This document shows, one piece after another, positions 1-12,189 of a stretch of 64,000 nt of DNA. The stretch spans positions 85,900,087 through 85,964,086 of the forward strand of contig CM043966.1 in the NCBI GenBank assembly GCA_014529385.2. Reading direction: 5' to 3'. Numbering within the stretch: position 1 is the first letter of the stretch; each line of letters starts with the position of its first letter. The DNA comes from Adiantum capillus-veneris. Lineage: Eukaryota > Streptophyta > Polypodiopsida > Polypodiales > Pteridaceae. The translations under genes were made by a program, and so were the position numbers. The notes under the pieces were generated by a model. It did no database searches. It was not told the origin of the DNA and was given only the letters and a program-made list of their open reading frames with translations.

Positions 1-1745
1 CTCCCTTTTGACCCAAATTTGCTCGATTTTTTTCAAAACTGGACTTGGGGATATGTTTTCTTGTGTAAGCACTACTGATCTAGAAAGTTTCAGGTCAAGC
101 TGTCACTATTGGTACATGGATCGCGATCCATGTTTGGAGCCCAAATTGACTTTCTCTTGGTATCATCACATTCACCATGCTTAGGAGGTCCTATGGTATC
201 AATTTTTTTGAGAATGGACCTCTGGATTGAAAGTGAGGTTATTTTTGGCACTTTGTCAGAGTACTTGGAAGTTCTGGGCTTTTGGTTTGGTTTTTGGTAT
301 CCAAATTCATTTATGAAAAGACCACTAGATTCCTTGTGATGGGCTCTAACTATGATACAAGTTTGGTATCAATCTGTGACAAAGGAACATGGATCGCAAT
401 CCATATACCTATGTGTCAGATGGTAATGAAACTTGGCACACAGCTTTCCCTTGGTCTCCTGATGCTAGCTATGTGGTTTTTGTGTGATTTGGACTTGTTT
501 AGACCAGGCAAAAGTCAATCCCTAGGTATGTTTTAGAGTCTTCCTCTTTGAACAGTTTTTGGCTCTTTTCACCCATTTTTTGAACTTTTTTAGCAAAATT
601 TCTTCGGGGACTTTTGTTCACAATGGTCTCTGCTACTACAGGCTTGAAAAGTTTTTTTCCAAACAATTCTCATAGGTACATGGATCGCGATCCATGTTCC
701 TCCACTTTTGGATCTGAATTTTTGGTGTGCTGATAGCTTATGACGTTTGTAGCTTGCTCACCAAATCTTTTTGAATTTGGATCAGTTTTGCCCTACCAAA
801 TCTGACTTCTACAATCTGTTGTGGTAGTTTTGAGAATGTTCTGTTTTTGGCACTTTTGACCACTTTTTACTACTTTTTTGCATTTGGTTCTTTTGGGGAA
901 AGTGTTTGTCTATGTCTCAGCTATCTATTGCTCAAATCTCAGTCAAAAAAATTTCCAAAAATTTTCATGAGGAACATGGATCGCGATCCATGTTTGACCA
1001 CATTTTGACATGAAACTTGGTCAGGTTGTAGTCCATGTTATGGTGACACTATTTTCCAAATATTTTTGAATTTGGCCAACTTTTTCTTAATCAAAAGTGA
1101 GGTATTCTGCCTACCTTGCGGTTTTTGACTAGTTTTTGTATTTGGCTATTTTGACCAACTTTTTTCAAATTTTTGACATGGTCCCTTTTGGCAAAGTTGT
1201 TCCAAATGATATCAGGGATGTACTTGTCAAATATTAGCTTCAAATGTCAAAAAGGTACATGGATCGCGATCCATGTTTGGCATCATTTTTTAATTAATTT
1301 TGCTCTACAGTTTCTCTATGCCCTGTAGAAGACAAATCTCACCCCTTTTTGAATTTGGATCCCAAAATCTTAAGATTTGTCCAATTTTGTGTCTAAATCC
1401 CTATTTTGGATGTTTTTAACCTAACAGTCAATTCTGATGTGATTTTTGATTTTTTCTTTCAAGCAAACTTGATCAAAGCAGTTTCCCATTGATGATCACT
1501 GTAACTGGTCACTTTTCACCAAAAATGGTTTTTTGGGGTACATGGATCACGATCCACGTTCCTCCACAGATTCTTGCCAAACTTTTCGGATTGATTCTAG
1601 AGAGTATGTTGATGCCCTTGATCCAAATTTTTTTGAATTTGGATCACTTTTGAGGTCTCTACCATCAAATTTTCAGAATTTCAGAGTTATGGTCATTTTG
1701 GCCAAAATATGGTATTCACCCTTTTTACCCTCAATCTTTTAGCCC
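1..1745. repeat. Diverged ~285-bp tandem array with a 20-bp palindrome per unit
   Basis: Six units are marked by the perfect palindrome ACATGGATCGCGATCCATGT or a close variant at 114-133, 387-406 (degraded), 678-697, 974-993, 1257-1276 and 1540-1559 (two changes). A second anchor, GAATTTGGATC or a variant, lies 94-95 bases after each palindrome, so the whole unit is repeated and not just the palindrome. Spacings are 273, 291, 296, 283 and 283. No unit has a convincing reading frame. The array probably continues left of the window. It lies on the internal side of the primer site at 2090-2107, so it may be untranslated leader of a minus-strand LTR element (inference). Confidence 0.8.
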
Positions 1746-2089
1746 AAATTTGATGGTGGTAGTTTCTACTTACCCTACTCCTAAGTACTGAAATGAAACA
1801 TGAATAAAAAACAAATAAAATGGTACAAAATAAAGTTGAAACGAAAAACGGTACAACACTCTGAAAGCATAGAGAAAATCGAAGAATGAAATGCTTTTGG
1901 CTATCTCACTCACAACCCTCTTTACTTCTCAAGAATAGATCTAGCAAGTCCTCGACTTCTAGACTCTATCAAGCACTAAACCCCATGTCTAGCTGCTTCA
2001 CAGCTAAAGTGTAAATGGAATGGAGAGATAAATCTTTAGAAAAAGAACACTCTAAATACGCACTAGGTCACTCACCATCTAAGGATCAT
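1746..2089 (-). other. Non-coding stretch between palindrome array and primer site
   Basis: AT-rich sequence without a plausible coding frame. If the primer site at 2090-2107 is real, this is the first part of the untranslated leader of a minus-strand LTR retrotransposon. Confidence 0.4.
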
Positions 2090-2107
2090 ATCCCCGGCAA
2101 TGGCGCC
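2090..2107 (-). other. Primer-binding site, tRNA-Asp type
   Basis: On the minus strand this reads GGCGCCATTGCCGGGGAT, which closely matches the complement of the 3' end of plant tRNA-Asp, the primer site used by many plant Ty3/Gypsy elements. Two bases outward, at 2110, the plus strand reads TGTTAGC, as expected for the terminal CA of a minus-strand 5' LTR. Confidence 0.7.
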
Positions 2108-2109
2108 GA

Positions 2110-3200
2110 TGTTAGCAAGTCGTCGTCGCGACGGACGTTTGCAGCATAGCTTTCTGGCACTAACATAATGTCAGTACTTAGGGAAGGTGACTCAGATGGG
2201 GCACGGAGACTCTATGATATCGTCAATCTCACGAAGTGAACCTTAACAAGCAAACACACTAGCTCAACAAGCAAACCAACGCTCAATGATCATGGAAATC
2301 TGCCTATGTTCTTTCTCACAGCTCTAGGTCATCACACCATTTTGGCACTCGAACGAACTCGAAATGCAACGAAACTTTAGGAGGAGGTCTAGGACACCTA
2401 GAGGCACTATCCTAGCAAGTCTGGTTGCAATCCGACAAGGTACCAAAATCACGATCCATCATGAAAAAGGTCCTAAAAATTGCAACAAATCTATCCAGAA
2501 CTGTCATCCTATGGTCTAAGAACACTCTCCTATGGTCAAAACGACTAAAAACAACGATTTAAGCACTCAAATCTGCAATTATAGCTCACAGACGCGTAGT
2601 CGTGAACCACAACAAAACTGACAATGCTTACACAAAATTTAAAGAGAAAAGAAAGAGGAACATAATGCAAGTTTCAAAATCGAAAACGGATTACCCATTC
2701 ATTAACTGCGATGATTACAAGGTGGAGCAGCTCGTAGCTTGAGCGTACATTTTTTGAGCTCCCTTCTTCTTCTCAAGATAAGCCTTGCTTTCACGTTAAA
2801 GTTATTGACCTTTATACCTAGGGAATTCTAAATGGCCAGTGGCCGGCTCACACGGACCTTTCCATATATCATTACAACATTACAACTCAGGGGATTGATC
2901 CACTACTCTGTAATCAAGATTTGCACGGATTATTACTACACTAGCTTGGAAAACTAATAGAGTACAAATGTGGTGTCTAGCTATGTGTTCGACCGATTGG
3001 GCGCCCGTTTGATCTATCCTCAAACACATGTTGACTATCCAATTGGTCTTTTTCCAACTAGGTGACATTTGCCTCTCTCAAGGAGTCTTCCTCCAGCTGA
3101 TATGGTGGGAGTTCATCAAATTTTTGCTTCATGGTCTTTTTCTTCTGAGCTCTTGATGTAGCTGAGAGAGAACCTCACAGTGTATTGGCACATTCTAAGA
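2110..3200 (-). mobile_element. Probable 5' LTR of a minus-strand Gypsy-type element (outer end not located)
   Basis: The LTR edge at 2110 is set by the adjacent primer site. A minus-strand TATA-like box (TATAAAGG) lies near 2806-2814, suitable for a U3 promoter. No second LTR copy is present in the window, so the outer boundary is arbitrary and no target-site duplication can be checked. Confidence 0.4.
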
Positions 3201-4639
3201 TTAGACCATGTTGGCAAGTTACAACCAAGTAGCACAACTAAATGAGCAAAAATTAGCCCTAAAAATTACAATCTCGGCAAAGTCTATCTTTGGCGTGCCT
3301 AAGATGCACATGGGTGTAGGTGCATGCAAAAATGGTGTTAGATGGACTATATAGAATATATAAGTGCTGGTGGTGATCTCCATGAATTTTGAGAGCTCTT
3401 GGACTTTTATGATGGGAGATGTGAGCAATTACATGTCCACTTGACTGCATTTTGTACTTTTGTTAATTGACCAAGTGAGGATATGTCAAACTTCATGAAA
3501 CTTGGGCAAGTGTATAATGTGATGACTATGAACATATATGTGTATCACAGATGCAAGTTAGGCTCTTCCATTGCCATTTCTATCTTAGGTGCGCATAAGA
3601 TAACAAGAGTGTAATTTAGGAACATTTCTTATTTTTGGTGCTCTGATGGGTCCTAGAGAAAATATTATTCTGATGATGGATGAAGTTGGATTGATTTGGC
3701 ACGCTAAAAGTTTGCATGAAAAGAGTGTTACATTGTGATGTAGTGCTTGTGATGGGGAAGGGAAAAATGCTAGTGTAGAAGTTGGTGCCAAAAAATGGTG
3801 CCATGCTAGTGATTCATCTTCGGCGCACCAAAGATAGAAGTTACACTTTATTGCACGTTAGGCCTTGCTTTTGCCCTATCTAGCTTCTACTAGGTCAGTG
3901 ATGGTGGTTGGAACCCGTGGTTTGTTTCTTGGTAGCTGATGTAGTTCTCGATGAGGTTGACCGTCTTTGTTGAGCAGGGTCTGGCTTGAAGTCCCCAATC
4001 ACTAGTTACTTGCTTCCTGAGGTTGGTGGAGGTCCAATATTGTGTAGAGAGTGTCCCCCTTGATTTTGAGGTGAGTTGGGTCAAGATTTTACATTGGGTC
4101 GCTTTGCGGTGTGAATATGGTATTTTTGACCTATATTGATGACTGAGCCTCAGTTGCACCCCTAAATCTCCAACGTTCCTTAACATGATGGCCTCAAAAC
4201 ATTTGTAAATTTTGGTCCCCATATGACTCCTTTATCTTTGGTAGCACCGAAGATGCTAGGTTAGATTTTCTGAAGCTTTTTGCACTTTGGAGCTTAGCAA
4301 GGTGTTGCCCCCTAGTGATGAGCCTCTGGTTTATTTTTGGTGCAATTTGGGTATCAGGTGTAGCCGGTGTCATCATTTTTGCCCCTAATCATTCCCAGAT
4401 TTCCATGTGTTTTCGTGCCCCTTATAGCTCCTATGGTTGACAATGTGGTGATCAAAACACTTCTAGGTGTAGTTAGGAACTTACCCCTCATGGCTGCAGT
4501 GAGTAAGCGTCAGCAGGTAGTGCGTAGGAGAGCATAGAAGGTCGCCGAAATCCACCACTTAGAGCTCTTTCTATAAAGTCTAGAATGCAAATGAGAGAAA
4601 TATTGGCCTATCCTCCCTTTCGTCCACATGCCCCACAAT
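3201..4639. other. No recognisable gene
   Basis: Only short open stretches occur on either strand, none with a motif I recognise. Likely decayed repeat. Confidence 0.4.
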
Positions 4640-6755
4640 AAGCCTCTATAGATCATGCATTCTTATCCGGTTCAAGATAGTCATTCTTCCAATGATTATC
4701 CAGTCCACAATTATGACAATTTTTAGTTTTTGGCTTGACCATTGGTGGTCTTGCCTCCTAATTTGCAATACAGTTAACATGTGTTGTTTTAGTAGGTTCT
4801 TGAAACATCGGCTCTATAGGGGCTGGATCAGGTTGTCTATACCACTCTTCTTCTATCCCCATTGTTACAGAGCTTGTTTGAGGGTATGGAGTAACAGGTA
4901 CTAGAGTGTGCTCATCCCTCTGTCCCTCGGGTAGCATATACTTGATTGGTACAACGTTATTCCCAGGGAGTGGTAGCTGTTGGCCTAATATTGGATGTGG
5001 TTTCTCTATATTCATTGGTGATCTTTGCATGGGTGCCACATTTGGCGGGTGGCGATACATGTGTTGTCCTTGTGGACTCATTCGCACGTATTGAACATTC
5101 CCATCGTATTTAGACTTGTAGTAGCACTGGCTTGTCTCATGATTTGTCAATTTTCCTTCAATGGCATACCATTTTAATTTTCCTTTTTGGTTTTCCTTGA
5201 TTTGGTCCGTGTGTGGGCCTCTCAACGGCATCCTTTGCATGTTATGATCATATCATTTATGCGCTTCATCATGTCCTCTATAGAACTCGCATAAGCCACA
5301 ACAGTTGGTTCGACTTGTGCCGGTATATTGGTTGTTGTTCGTTCGCTTTGTACATCTTTAGCTTCACTTTTCTCATTATAAATCTTGCAGTTATCACTCA
5401 AGTCGATCGCGTCTAGACTACATGCTTCCCAAGTCATATGTTTTTTGTTGTACAAGATAGCATGTAATTCCTTGTTTAAAGTTCTTCTAAAAATAATGAG
5501 ACGGGTCTTTCCTCGGTTGGAATTTACAACTCTGGACATCTATCTATATATTGCCTCATTCAACTCACACTATCCCTCATATCTCTCCCGGTTTTTACGT
5601 GAAACTATATATTTGTGCCATTGTAGTGTGCTTTATCCCCATTTTATAACAAGTAGCAACAAATCTCATTGCCAAGGTCTGCAAGTCGATTATCGATCTG
5701 GGCGGTATGGTTTGAAACCAAGTCAAATCTTTGCCTTCTTCCAAGATCATCTTGAACCCCTCGAACTGCGTATGGAAGTCGGTTTGCGCTCAGCCCTCAA
5801 AACCTGTCTGAAGCTGGCCAAATGATCTTAGGGATCCCCCGGTCCACTGTATTTTTTGACCCACTTTTGGAAATCTCCTGGTCTGACCCTACGATTGTGT
5901 TCTGCACCAGCTCTTTCCCTTCTAACCGGTATCTCTCCCATTAATCCCTCAAAACATCTATTTGGTAAGTATGACTCATCTGGAGCTCTTCTCGTCCTCA
6001 TGTCACTCATTTCTCTCATGTTTTAGGTGGTTTCAACCTTTCTTTCTCTATTGGTACCATTGAGGTGACTACTCCTTGTTGTGCTTCCTTGTTGGTTGGC
6101 CATGCTATTGTAAGATCCAAATGCCTGGTACTTGGTTTGTTCAATCTCTTTTGGGGTCATCATAACAAAGTTGTTGTTGTAACAATCTCTAAAGAGACGA
6201 GCGGAAACTTTTTCTAGCCCTTTTTCCCTAATCTTGAAGATGTACACAATTTTCAAGGGAGTCAATTATCCTAGTTTGGCATGGGTTATCCATACCAAAT
6301 CCTTGATATTGTTTTCTTCCCAGCAATAAACTCCAACTCTTGAGTTATTAGTGGGGATGTGTTTTAATGGTTTAGCATCTATTAACTCATACCCTTCTAA
6401 TTATAACACTGGAGGTCCCTCCTTTACAACCTTATTTGGTATTAGAGTATCAACCTCTAATCCCCATTTATCCACTAAATCAAGGTCTTGTATCTTGCGA
6501 TATTGTACTCCATTTTGGTCTATATACAGGTCATCATGTTTATTGGCCTTGACTTCCTCTTCAAAATCAATGGTATGATCGTCTATCCGCACCGCGAACT
6601 CCTCATTTGGGTCCAAGTAAATCTGGGCTTCGTATTTGTTGGTCTTGAAGAAAGTTAGGATATGCTTGAAATTGAGTGAGGTCCATGTTCCCAATTGAGT
6701 CGAAAAGGAAGACATGTCTGAGATTGAGTCAGAGTAAGTGTCTAATAACACTTCT
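4640..6755 (-). pseudogene. gag-like relic, copy 1 of the gag/protease family
   Basis: Read on the minus strand from about 6750 down, pieces in shifting frames resemble the other two copies of this family. An N-terminal piece contains WGLEVDTLIPNKVVKEGPP (about 6401-6751). A middle piece near 5640-5880 resembles a retrotransposon gag core, with PGDPYDHLASFRQ and a WFQTIPPRSI-like motif. A proline-rich piece at 4758-5240 has HPILGQQLPLPG, which matches copies 2 and 3. A zinc-knuckle-like motif (CHNCGLDNHWKNDY) at about 4680-4725 has lost its last cysteine. Several stops and frame changes make it non-functional. No reverse transcriptase was seen next to it. Confidence 0.6.
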
Positions 6756-7679
6756 TCCGCAATAGTTTCTAATGGTCTCCCTTCACACTCTCTTCTTTGG
6801 ACGCTCTGCTCCTATTTCTCTCCTAAGTCAATCAAGTTTCCCAAAACTCTACCAGATCTTATGTTCATATATAGATTTATTCAGTCAAATGAACCGATAC
6901 TTCTGGATCCAAGAGGAGAATGGTAAGCATTCCACCTTGACACACAATTCTTGATCTCCTCGTACCTACATAGTACATGGCACATGCACAAGGCTTGAAT
7001 CAAGATTCAAAACAAACTCAAGAATAAACTTGTAAAGCATAGGGAAAAGTGACTACCTATTGGGGTCAGTCACAAGTTGTCACAAAGTGATGAAGTGGGT
7101 GCCAGAAACCCTAATTCTGCTGGAACCCTAACCCTAAAACCAAAAACCCTAATTTTTCTTGAAACCCTAACGCTAAAATCTAAAACCCTAATTTTTCTAA
7201 AACCCTAATCCTAAAATCAAAAACCCTAATTTTGCCCTAACCCTAACCTTGATTTGCTGACGTGGCGGGGGCTGACACGTGGCCTGTTGTACGCACATCA
7301 GCGTGATTTATAGAAAGCTGGGCAGCTTTTTGGCATTGCTTTTTCTACGCAAATTGATAAGAAAGTGCACACCAGCACTTAAACCCGCATGTGATTCCAC
7401 AACTTAATGTCGATTTGGTCAATAAGGGATCAAAAAGATACAAAATTTCCTTTCTCTATCCCTTGATAAACTCGTTTTGTAAAAAAGGATGTGAATTTTC
7501 TCAGGATATCTTAGGCGCGTCGAAGATATCTGCACTCATAGGTAGGCTCAATTTCAACTTTCAACTAATAAATAGAGTCCTTATGGCTTGCCAAAGACAA
7601 TCCTAATATCAAATTGGCAAAATTACTTTCTTTGTGTGAGATTTATCTTCAATGCGTCGAAGATAAATCTTCTTCTTTT
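6756..7679. other. Inter-relic spacer including a telomere-like cluster
   Basis: No coding sequence is recognised. It contains the CCCTAA cluster at 7105-7248, a GC-richer segment near 7255-7300, and two similar sequences containing CGTCGAAGAT near 7515 and 7656. Confidence 0.4.
7105..7248 (+). repeat. Degenerate telomere-like CCCTAA cluster
   Basis: About ten CCCTAA motifs, many as AAACCCTAA, occur in roughly 140 bases, separated by short AT-rich spacers and not as a clean head-to-tail array. The plant telomere repeat is CCCTAAA. This could be an old interstitial telomere remnant, or a retroelement promoter region rich in telo-box motifs. Confidence 0.7.
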
Positions 7680-9178
7680 TCACTTTTTTTGGCAATTTGT
7701 GGCTTGCGATCCTGCTAGAGTAGCGGAATCAAACTCTTCTACAAGGATTCTCATCACATCCTTGTAGCTATGGTCCTTCATATCTATTCTTGTCATGGTT
7801 TCCATATGTCTCAGGTAGATATGGTCATAATCCCAATCCTGAACCATTTTCAATTGTCTCATGAATGGTCTTCCTAGGATGATATCATAATTGTTCTTCT
7901 TGCCAAAGTCAACAATAGCAAAGGTTTCGTTTTCATTTTTTGATAGTTGGGGATCAAGTGAATGACGCCCACATGCAAGAAAATAGGCATTTACTTGTGT
8001 GATCTCCGTCTGAGGACGTTGTTTGACCAAGTGGTTGCCATGGATTTTGTGACAATCTATCTCTGGTTGAAGAGATTCTTCTTGCAATTCCTCTTGGCTG
8101 TAAACAGGCTTTGACCTAGCTAAGCCTCTATTCACAACAATGAACTGCAATGTCCTTTTGTCCATCTCATACCTTCTTTCTTTAGGTCGAAACGCAGGAG
8201 GTGGAGGTTGTACAGGCCTCACCACTCCATGTGTTTCTCTCATCTTCTGTCGCTTCAAAGGGCAGTACCCACTTTGGTTGTTACAATACATTGCAATTAG
8301 TACTAGCGCTTGTTTATTGGATGGTTCCATCATCTGCATATATCTCATGTCTATAGGAAATGTAGCACCTGGCAGCAGAGGTTGTTGTCCTAAGACACGG
8401 TGTGGCCTTGAAACTCCTATTGGTCTTGGCACATTCTCCATAACGTATCTAAGTGGAGGAGGTGCTACTGGAATAGGTTGTACATATCTCTCTCTAGTAT
8501 ATTCCATGCCATAGTAACACTCTTCTCTCGTATGGTTTGTCCATTTTCTCTCAATTTTGCACCACTTAAGCTCCTTAGGATCATCATTTACAAGAGGAGC
8601 CAACCTCTTGCTTTTCTTGATCGATAGGTGCTGTTGGTTTTGCAATGGACTCACTCATCTATGAATCACTGTGATGAGAGGATGTGTCGTCCTCTTGACT
8701 CTTACAATCGTTTTCTTTATATTTCTCATAGTTATCCACCAGATAAAGAGCTTCTTTGATCAATTTATTTAGTGTCTTGGTCCTTATCATATGCAGATCC
8801 TTTTGAAGACCTGCATGTCTCACCCATGGATAAAGATCCACTGGATAAAGATCATCATCAACCGTACTTGCGTAGGTAGTTCCGCTCTTGGACAAAACTT
8901 GATATATCTTTTGAGCCATAATGCCGCTGTGCGTACTGATTCACGCTCTTTCTATTTGAACCTGTGGATTTGTGAGACCATATTGTAAGCAATGCTTTTC
9001 TACGAGAATCCTTTGATGAATTCCTCAAACAACTCATCTAGAGTCTCAAAATCACGTCTTTCCACTGAGTCAAACCATGTAGCCGCGTCATCTTCCAAAG
9101 TCAATCCAAATCTTGCAAATTGTGTTGAAAAATCCAAAAGTTACTTTGCTCTAATTACTCTTCTGAAAGCCGCTAGGT
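7680..9178 (-). pseudogene. gag/protease-like relic, copy 2
   Basis: Minus strand. The longest open piece (7680-8654, 324 codons, no ATG at its head) runs through a cysteine/histidine motif (WTNHTREECYY), a proline-rich stretch (HRVLGQQPLLPG) and a segment ending in YDIILGRPFMRQLK. That last segment resembles the C-terminal half of retropepsin in plant Ty3 elements; the catalytic D-S/T-G motif is not visible. Upstream pieces at 8659-9178 carry LNKLIKEALYLVDNYEKYKE, shared with copy 3. The 5' end is cut at about 9178 by the truncated LTR of the neighbouring Copia. The 3' end stops near 7680 and lacks the acidic and WIPK regions seen in copy 3. Confidence 0.65.
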
Positions 9179-9744
9179 CATGGTGGCCATTGGTCAATGG
9201 CCGGTTGGTGGATAGCTGGATGTCTATGGCTGGTGGATGAACTCAATGGCCGGTGGTCGACGTTCAATGGTAGGTGGACGAGTTTTAGGCGGCTTTTCTT
9301 CTGAAGGACGGTCACACATGGGTGCATGGGGGAGATCTACTTGAACTTTTCTACACAAGGATGGGTACACACGGGGCTATTTCTCATGAGAGAGGGCATC
9401 CCATTTTGGCCTATAAAAGAAGGCCTCTTCTACACACAAACATGATCAAAGTGGTGAAGGTTGTAAGAAGGTGTGATAGAGTGTGTGTAAGGGGGTGAAA
9501 GAGAGTGAAGCAAGGCGGGAGTTCCATTAAGGGTTGCTATTCCCTTTGTAATTACCCCAAGATTGAAGTGCAAATCCATTAAGTGACTGCTTTCCTGTGG
9601 ATGTAGCCCACAATTTGGTGAACCACGTATATCGTGTGCTCTTTCTCTCTCTCTCTATTATCTCTCTTCTGTGTGAAAATTATCTCTCTCCATTAAGTAA
9701 ACCACTCTAATCTCTACTTAGCTACACCTTAATTCCTAACAACA
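9179..9744 (+). repeat. 5' LTR of the decayed Copia (5' truncated)
   Basis: Matches the 3' LTR from about 12365 onward but lacks its first ~175 bases. It contains short CAATGGCCGGTGG-type repeats, a TATA box (CCTATAAAAG, about 9410-9420) and a CT-rich tract. It ends in AACA before the primer site. Confidence 0.75.
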
Positions 9745-9746
9745 AC

Positions 9747-9758
9747 TAGTATCAAAGC
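9747..9758 (+). other. Primer-binding site, initiator tRNA-Met type (degenerate)
   Basis: TAGTATCAAAGC differs at two positions from TGGTATCAGAGC, the site complementary to plant initiator tRNA-Met. It sits two bases after the 5' LTR end. Confidence 0.7.
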
Positions 9759-9815
9759 GAGATTTTCTCATAGCTAAAACATCTTTAAAAAAGGATTCTT
9801 TGAATTGAGTGGGAG

Positions 9816-12130
9816 TGATGGTAGAGGAAGGTAAACTCAAGATTGAGAAGTTCAACTACAAAAACTACCAACACTTGAAGATATAGATCAAAGACTATCC
9901 CTACCAAAAGGATCTCTATTAGCCACTAGGAGGTCTTGCAAAGAAGCCTGCAACAATGGTAGATGAAGCTTGGAATGTCCTTGATTAAAACGCATTGGGT
10001 ACAATCTGGCTATGCTTGGCGTCAAAGGTGGCCTTCAACTTTTTGAAGATGAAGACCATGGAGAACTTGATGAAGTTTCTTGACAGCCTCTATAAGAAAC
10101 CATCAGCATCAAATAAGATGTTTTGCATGAATCGATTGTTCAATCTAAAAATGGGGAGAGAGTGGTTCAATTGTAGAATACTTAAATAACTTCAACACCA
10201 ACATAAGTTAGCTTCAATCGGTGAAGATCAACTTTGATAATGAAGTGAAAGCTCTCCTACTACTATCGTCATTGCCGGATATTTGGGACATCCTTGGGAT
10301 GGTTATAAATAACTCAATCTCTAGTTCAAATACTCTCAAGTTTGATGGTGATATGGGTGATCTCTTAAGCGAGGAAATGCAAAGGAGAAGCACATGTGAA
10401 TCGTCGAGTGCTGCACTGTTAGTGAAAATGAGAGAAAGGCCAAAGGAGAGGTTCAATAACCAAAGAGGTCGTGATCATTCAAGGCAAAGCAAGTTATGCA
10501 TAAAGTCACTTTTTGAGTGGTAGAACTGAAAAGGTGCACTAAAAAGGGACACATTAATAGGGATTGTTGGTCTAAGAAGAGGAAGGAGTTGGAGTCTCAA
10601 GACAACAAGCCAAATTCAGAGGCCAATGTGGCAACATGTAAAGTGAAGCAAGACACTCTTATTCTTTCATTGGACAGTGTGCCCAATTCTTGGATAGTAG
10701 ACTCTAGAGCTTCATTCCATGTGACACCCCACAAGCAATATTTCCAAGATTACACCAAATGTAATTTTGAGTATGTATACTTGGGATATGATGAAGCTTG
10801 TGAAATGTGGACAAAGGTACAATTTCTGTCAAAATTGCGAACCGAAATAAATCGAAGCTTAAAGATGTTAAGCATGTTCCCTCTCTTTGCAGAGACCTAA
10901 TTTCTACAAGTCAATTGGACAATGAAGATCACAACGTTTCATTTGAAAACAAACACTGAAAGGGCTTGAACATATCTTTGGTGGTTGCAAAAAGAGATAA
11001 GGTGGGTACACTATACCTACGTATGGTTGGCACACAATCTTCAATTTGTGCAATAGCTACTGAAGTTGATAGTGCGGTATTTTACTATCGGCTTGAGCAT
11101 ATGAGTGCCAAAGGAATACAAATCCTTCAATCAAAGACGCTTTTACCAGGATTAAAGAAGTGAACTTGGAGTTCTGTGAGGACTGTGTTTACGGTAAACA
11201 AAAGAGGGTAAAATTCCTAAAAGTAGGACACGTTGATTGCAAGTGCTAACATGCAAAACATGAGAAACCTCAAAGAATTTTCATCTAAATATTTTTCAAT
11301 GAAAGATTTAAATGCAGCAAAGCGGATACTTGGTATGAAAATATCAAGGGACGGGGAGAAGAAGACACTTAAGCTATCTCAAGAGGATTACATCAAGAAG
11401 GTACTAGAAAGGTTTGCAATGCAAAATGCAAAATTGATTTCTATACCTTTGGCTAGTCACTTTAAACTAACCAAGTATATGTGTCCAAAGACACAAGAGG
11501 AGATAGTTTATATGTCTAAAGTTCCATATGCTACAGTGGTAGGTTCTCTAATGTATGCAATGGTTTGGACAAGGCCAAATATTGCACATTCAGTGGGATT
11601 TGTGAGTAGATTCATGGATAGTCCAAGTAAAGAGCATTGGCAAGCTGTGAAATGGATACTTATGTATCTAAAAGGGACAAGCATGAATGCTTTATGTTTT
11701 GGAGGAACTGCCATTTTCTTGCAAGGGTATACTGATGCAGATATAATAGGTGACAAAGATACTCGAAGGATCACTACTGGCTACATCTTCACAATTGGAG
11801 GCACAACAATAAGTTGGGCAAAGTGACTTCACTTTCTACCATGGAAGCAAAATCGGCTAGCAAACAGACTTTGTGGCTTCACAGGTTCTTGGAGGAACTT
11901 GAATACAAGCAAGACAATTGTATCTTATATAGTGACAATCAAAGCACCATTCACCTTGCAAAGAATCCAACCTTTCACTCAAGGACAAAGCATATAGAGA
12001 TGAGATATCACTTTATATGTACTCTTTTGGAAGAGGGATAGCAAAATCTTGGAAAGGTGCACACAAGCGAGAATCTTGCAGACATGTTAACAAATGTGGT
12101 TAACAAGGAGAAGCGACATTCAAGGATAAG
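9816..12130 (+). pseudogene. Broken Copia gag-pol
   Basis: Fragments occur in order in shifting frames. Gag pieces lie at 9995-10523, with the LYKKPSASNKMF segment typical of the UBN2-type gag. A zinc knuckle (CTKKGHINRDC) is at about 10530-10565. A protease remnant (WIVDSRASFHVTP, where the usual DSGA has become DSRA) is at about 10690-10730. An integrase zinc-region remnant (LEHMSAKGIQIL) is at about 11090-11125. The C-terminal part of reverse transcriptase and RNase H (VPYATVVGSLMYAM, YTDADI) is at 11233-11826. The RNase H tail (SRTKHIEMRYHFI) is at 11814-12041. The integrase core and the YVDD region are missing, and stops separate most pieces, so it is dead. Confidence 0.85.
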
Positions 12131-12189
12131 AAGCCAGAATGGAAAGTAGGTATAGGTTTGGTGTGGAGATTAGTCTCCAAGTGGGAGAT

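Noticed and set aside
114-1559. Regularly spaced palindromes resembling a CRISPR array
   Set aside because: Units are ~285 bp and the between-palindrome sequence is itself repeated, not unique spacers; the context is plant nuclear repeats.
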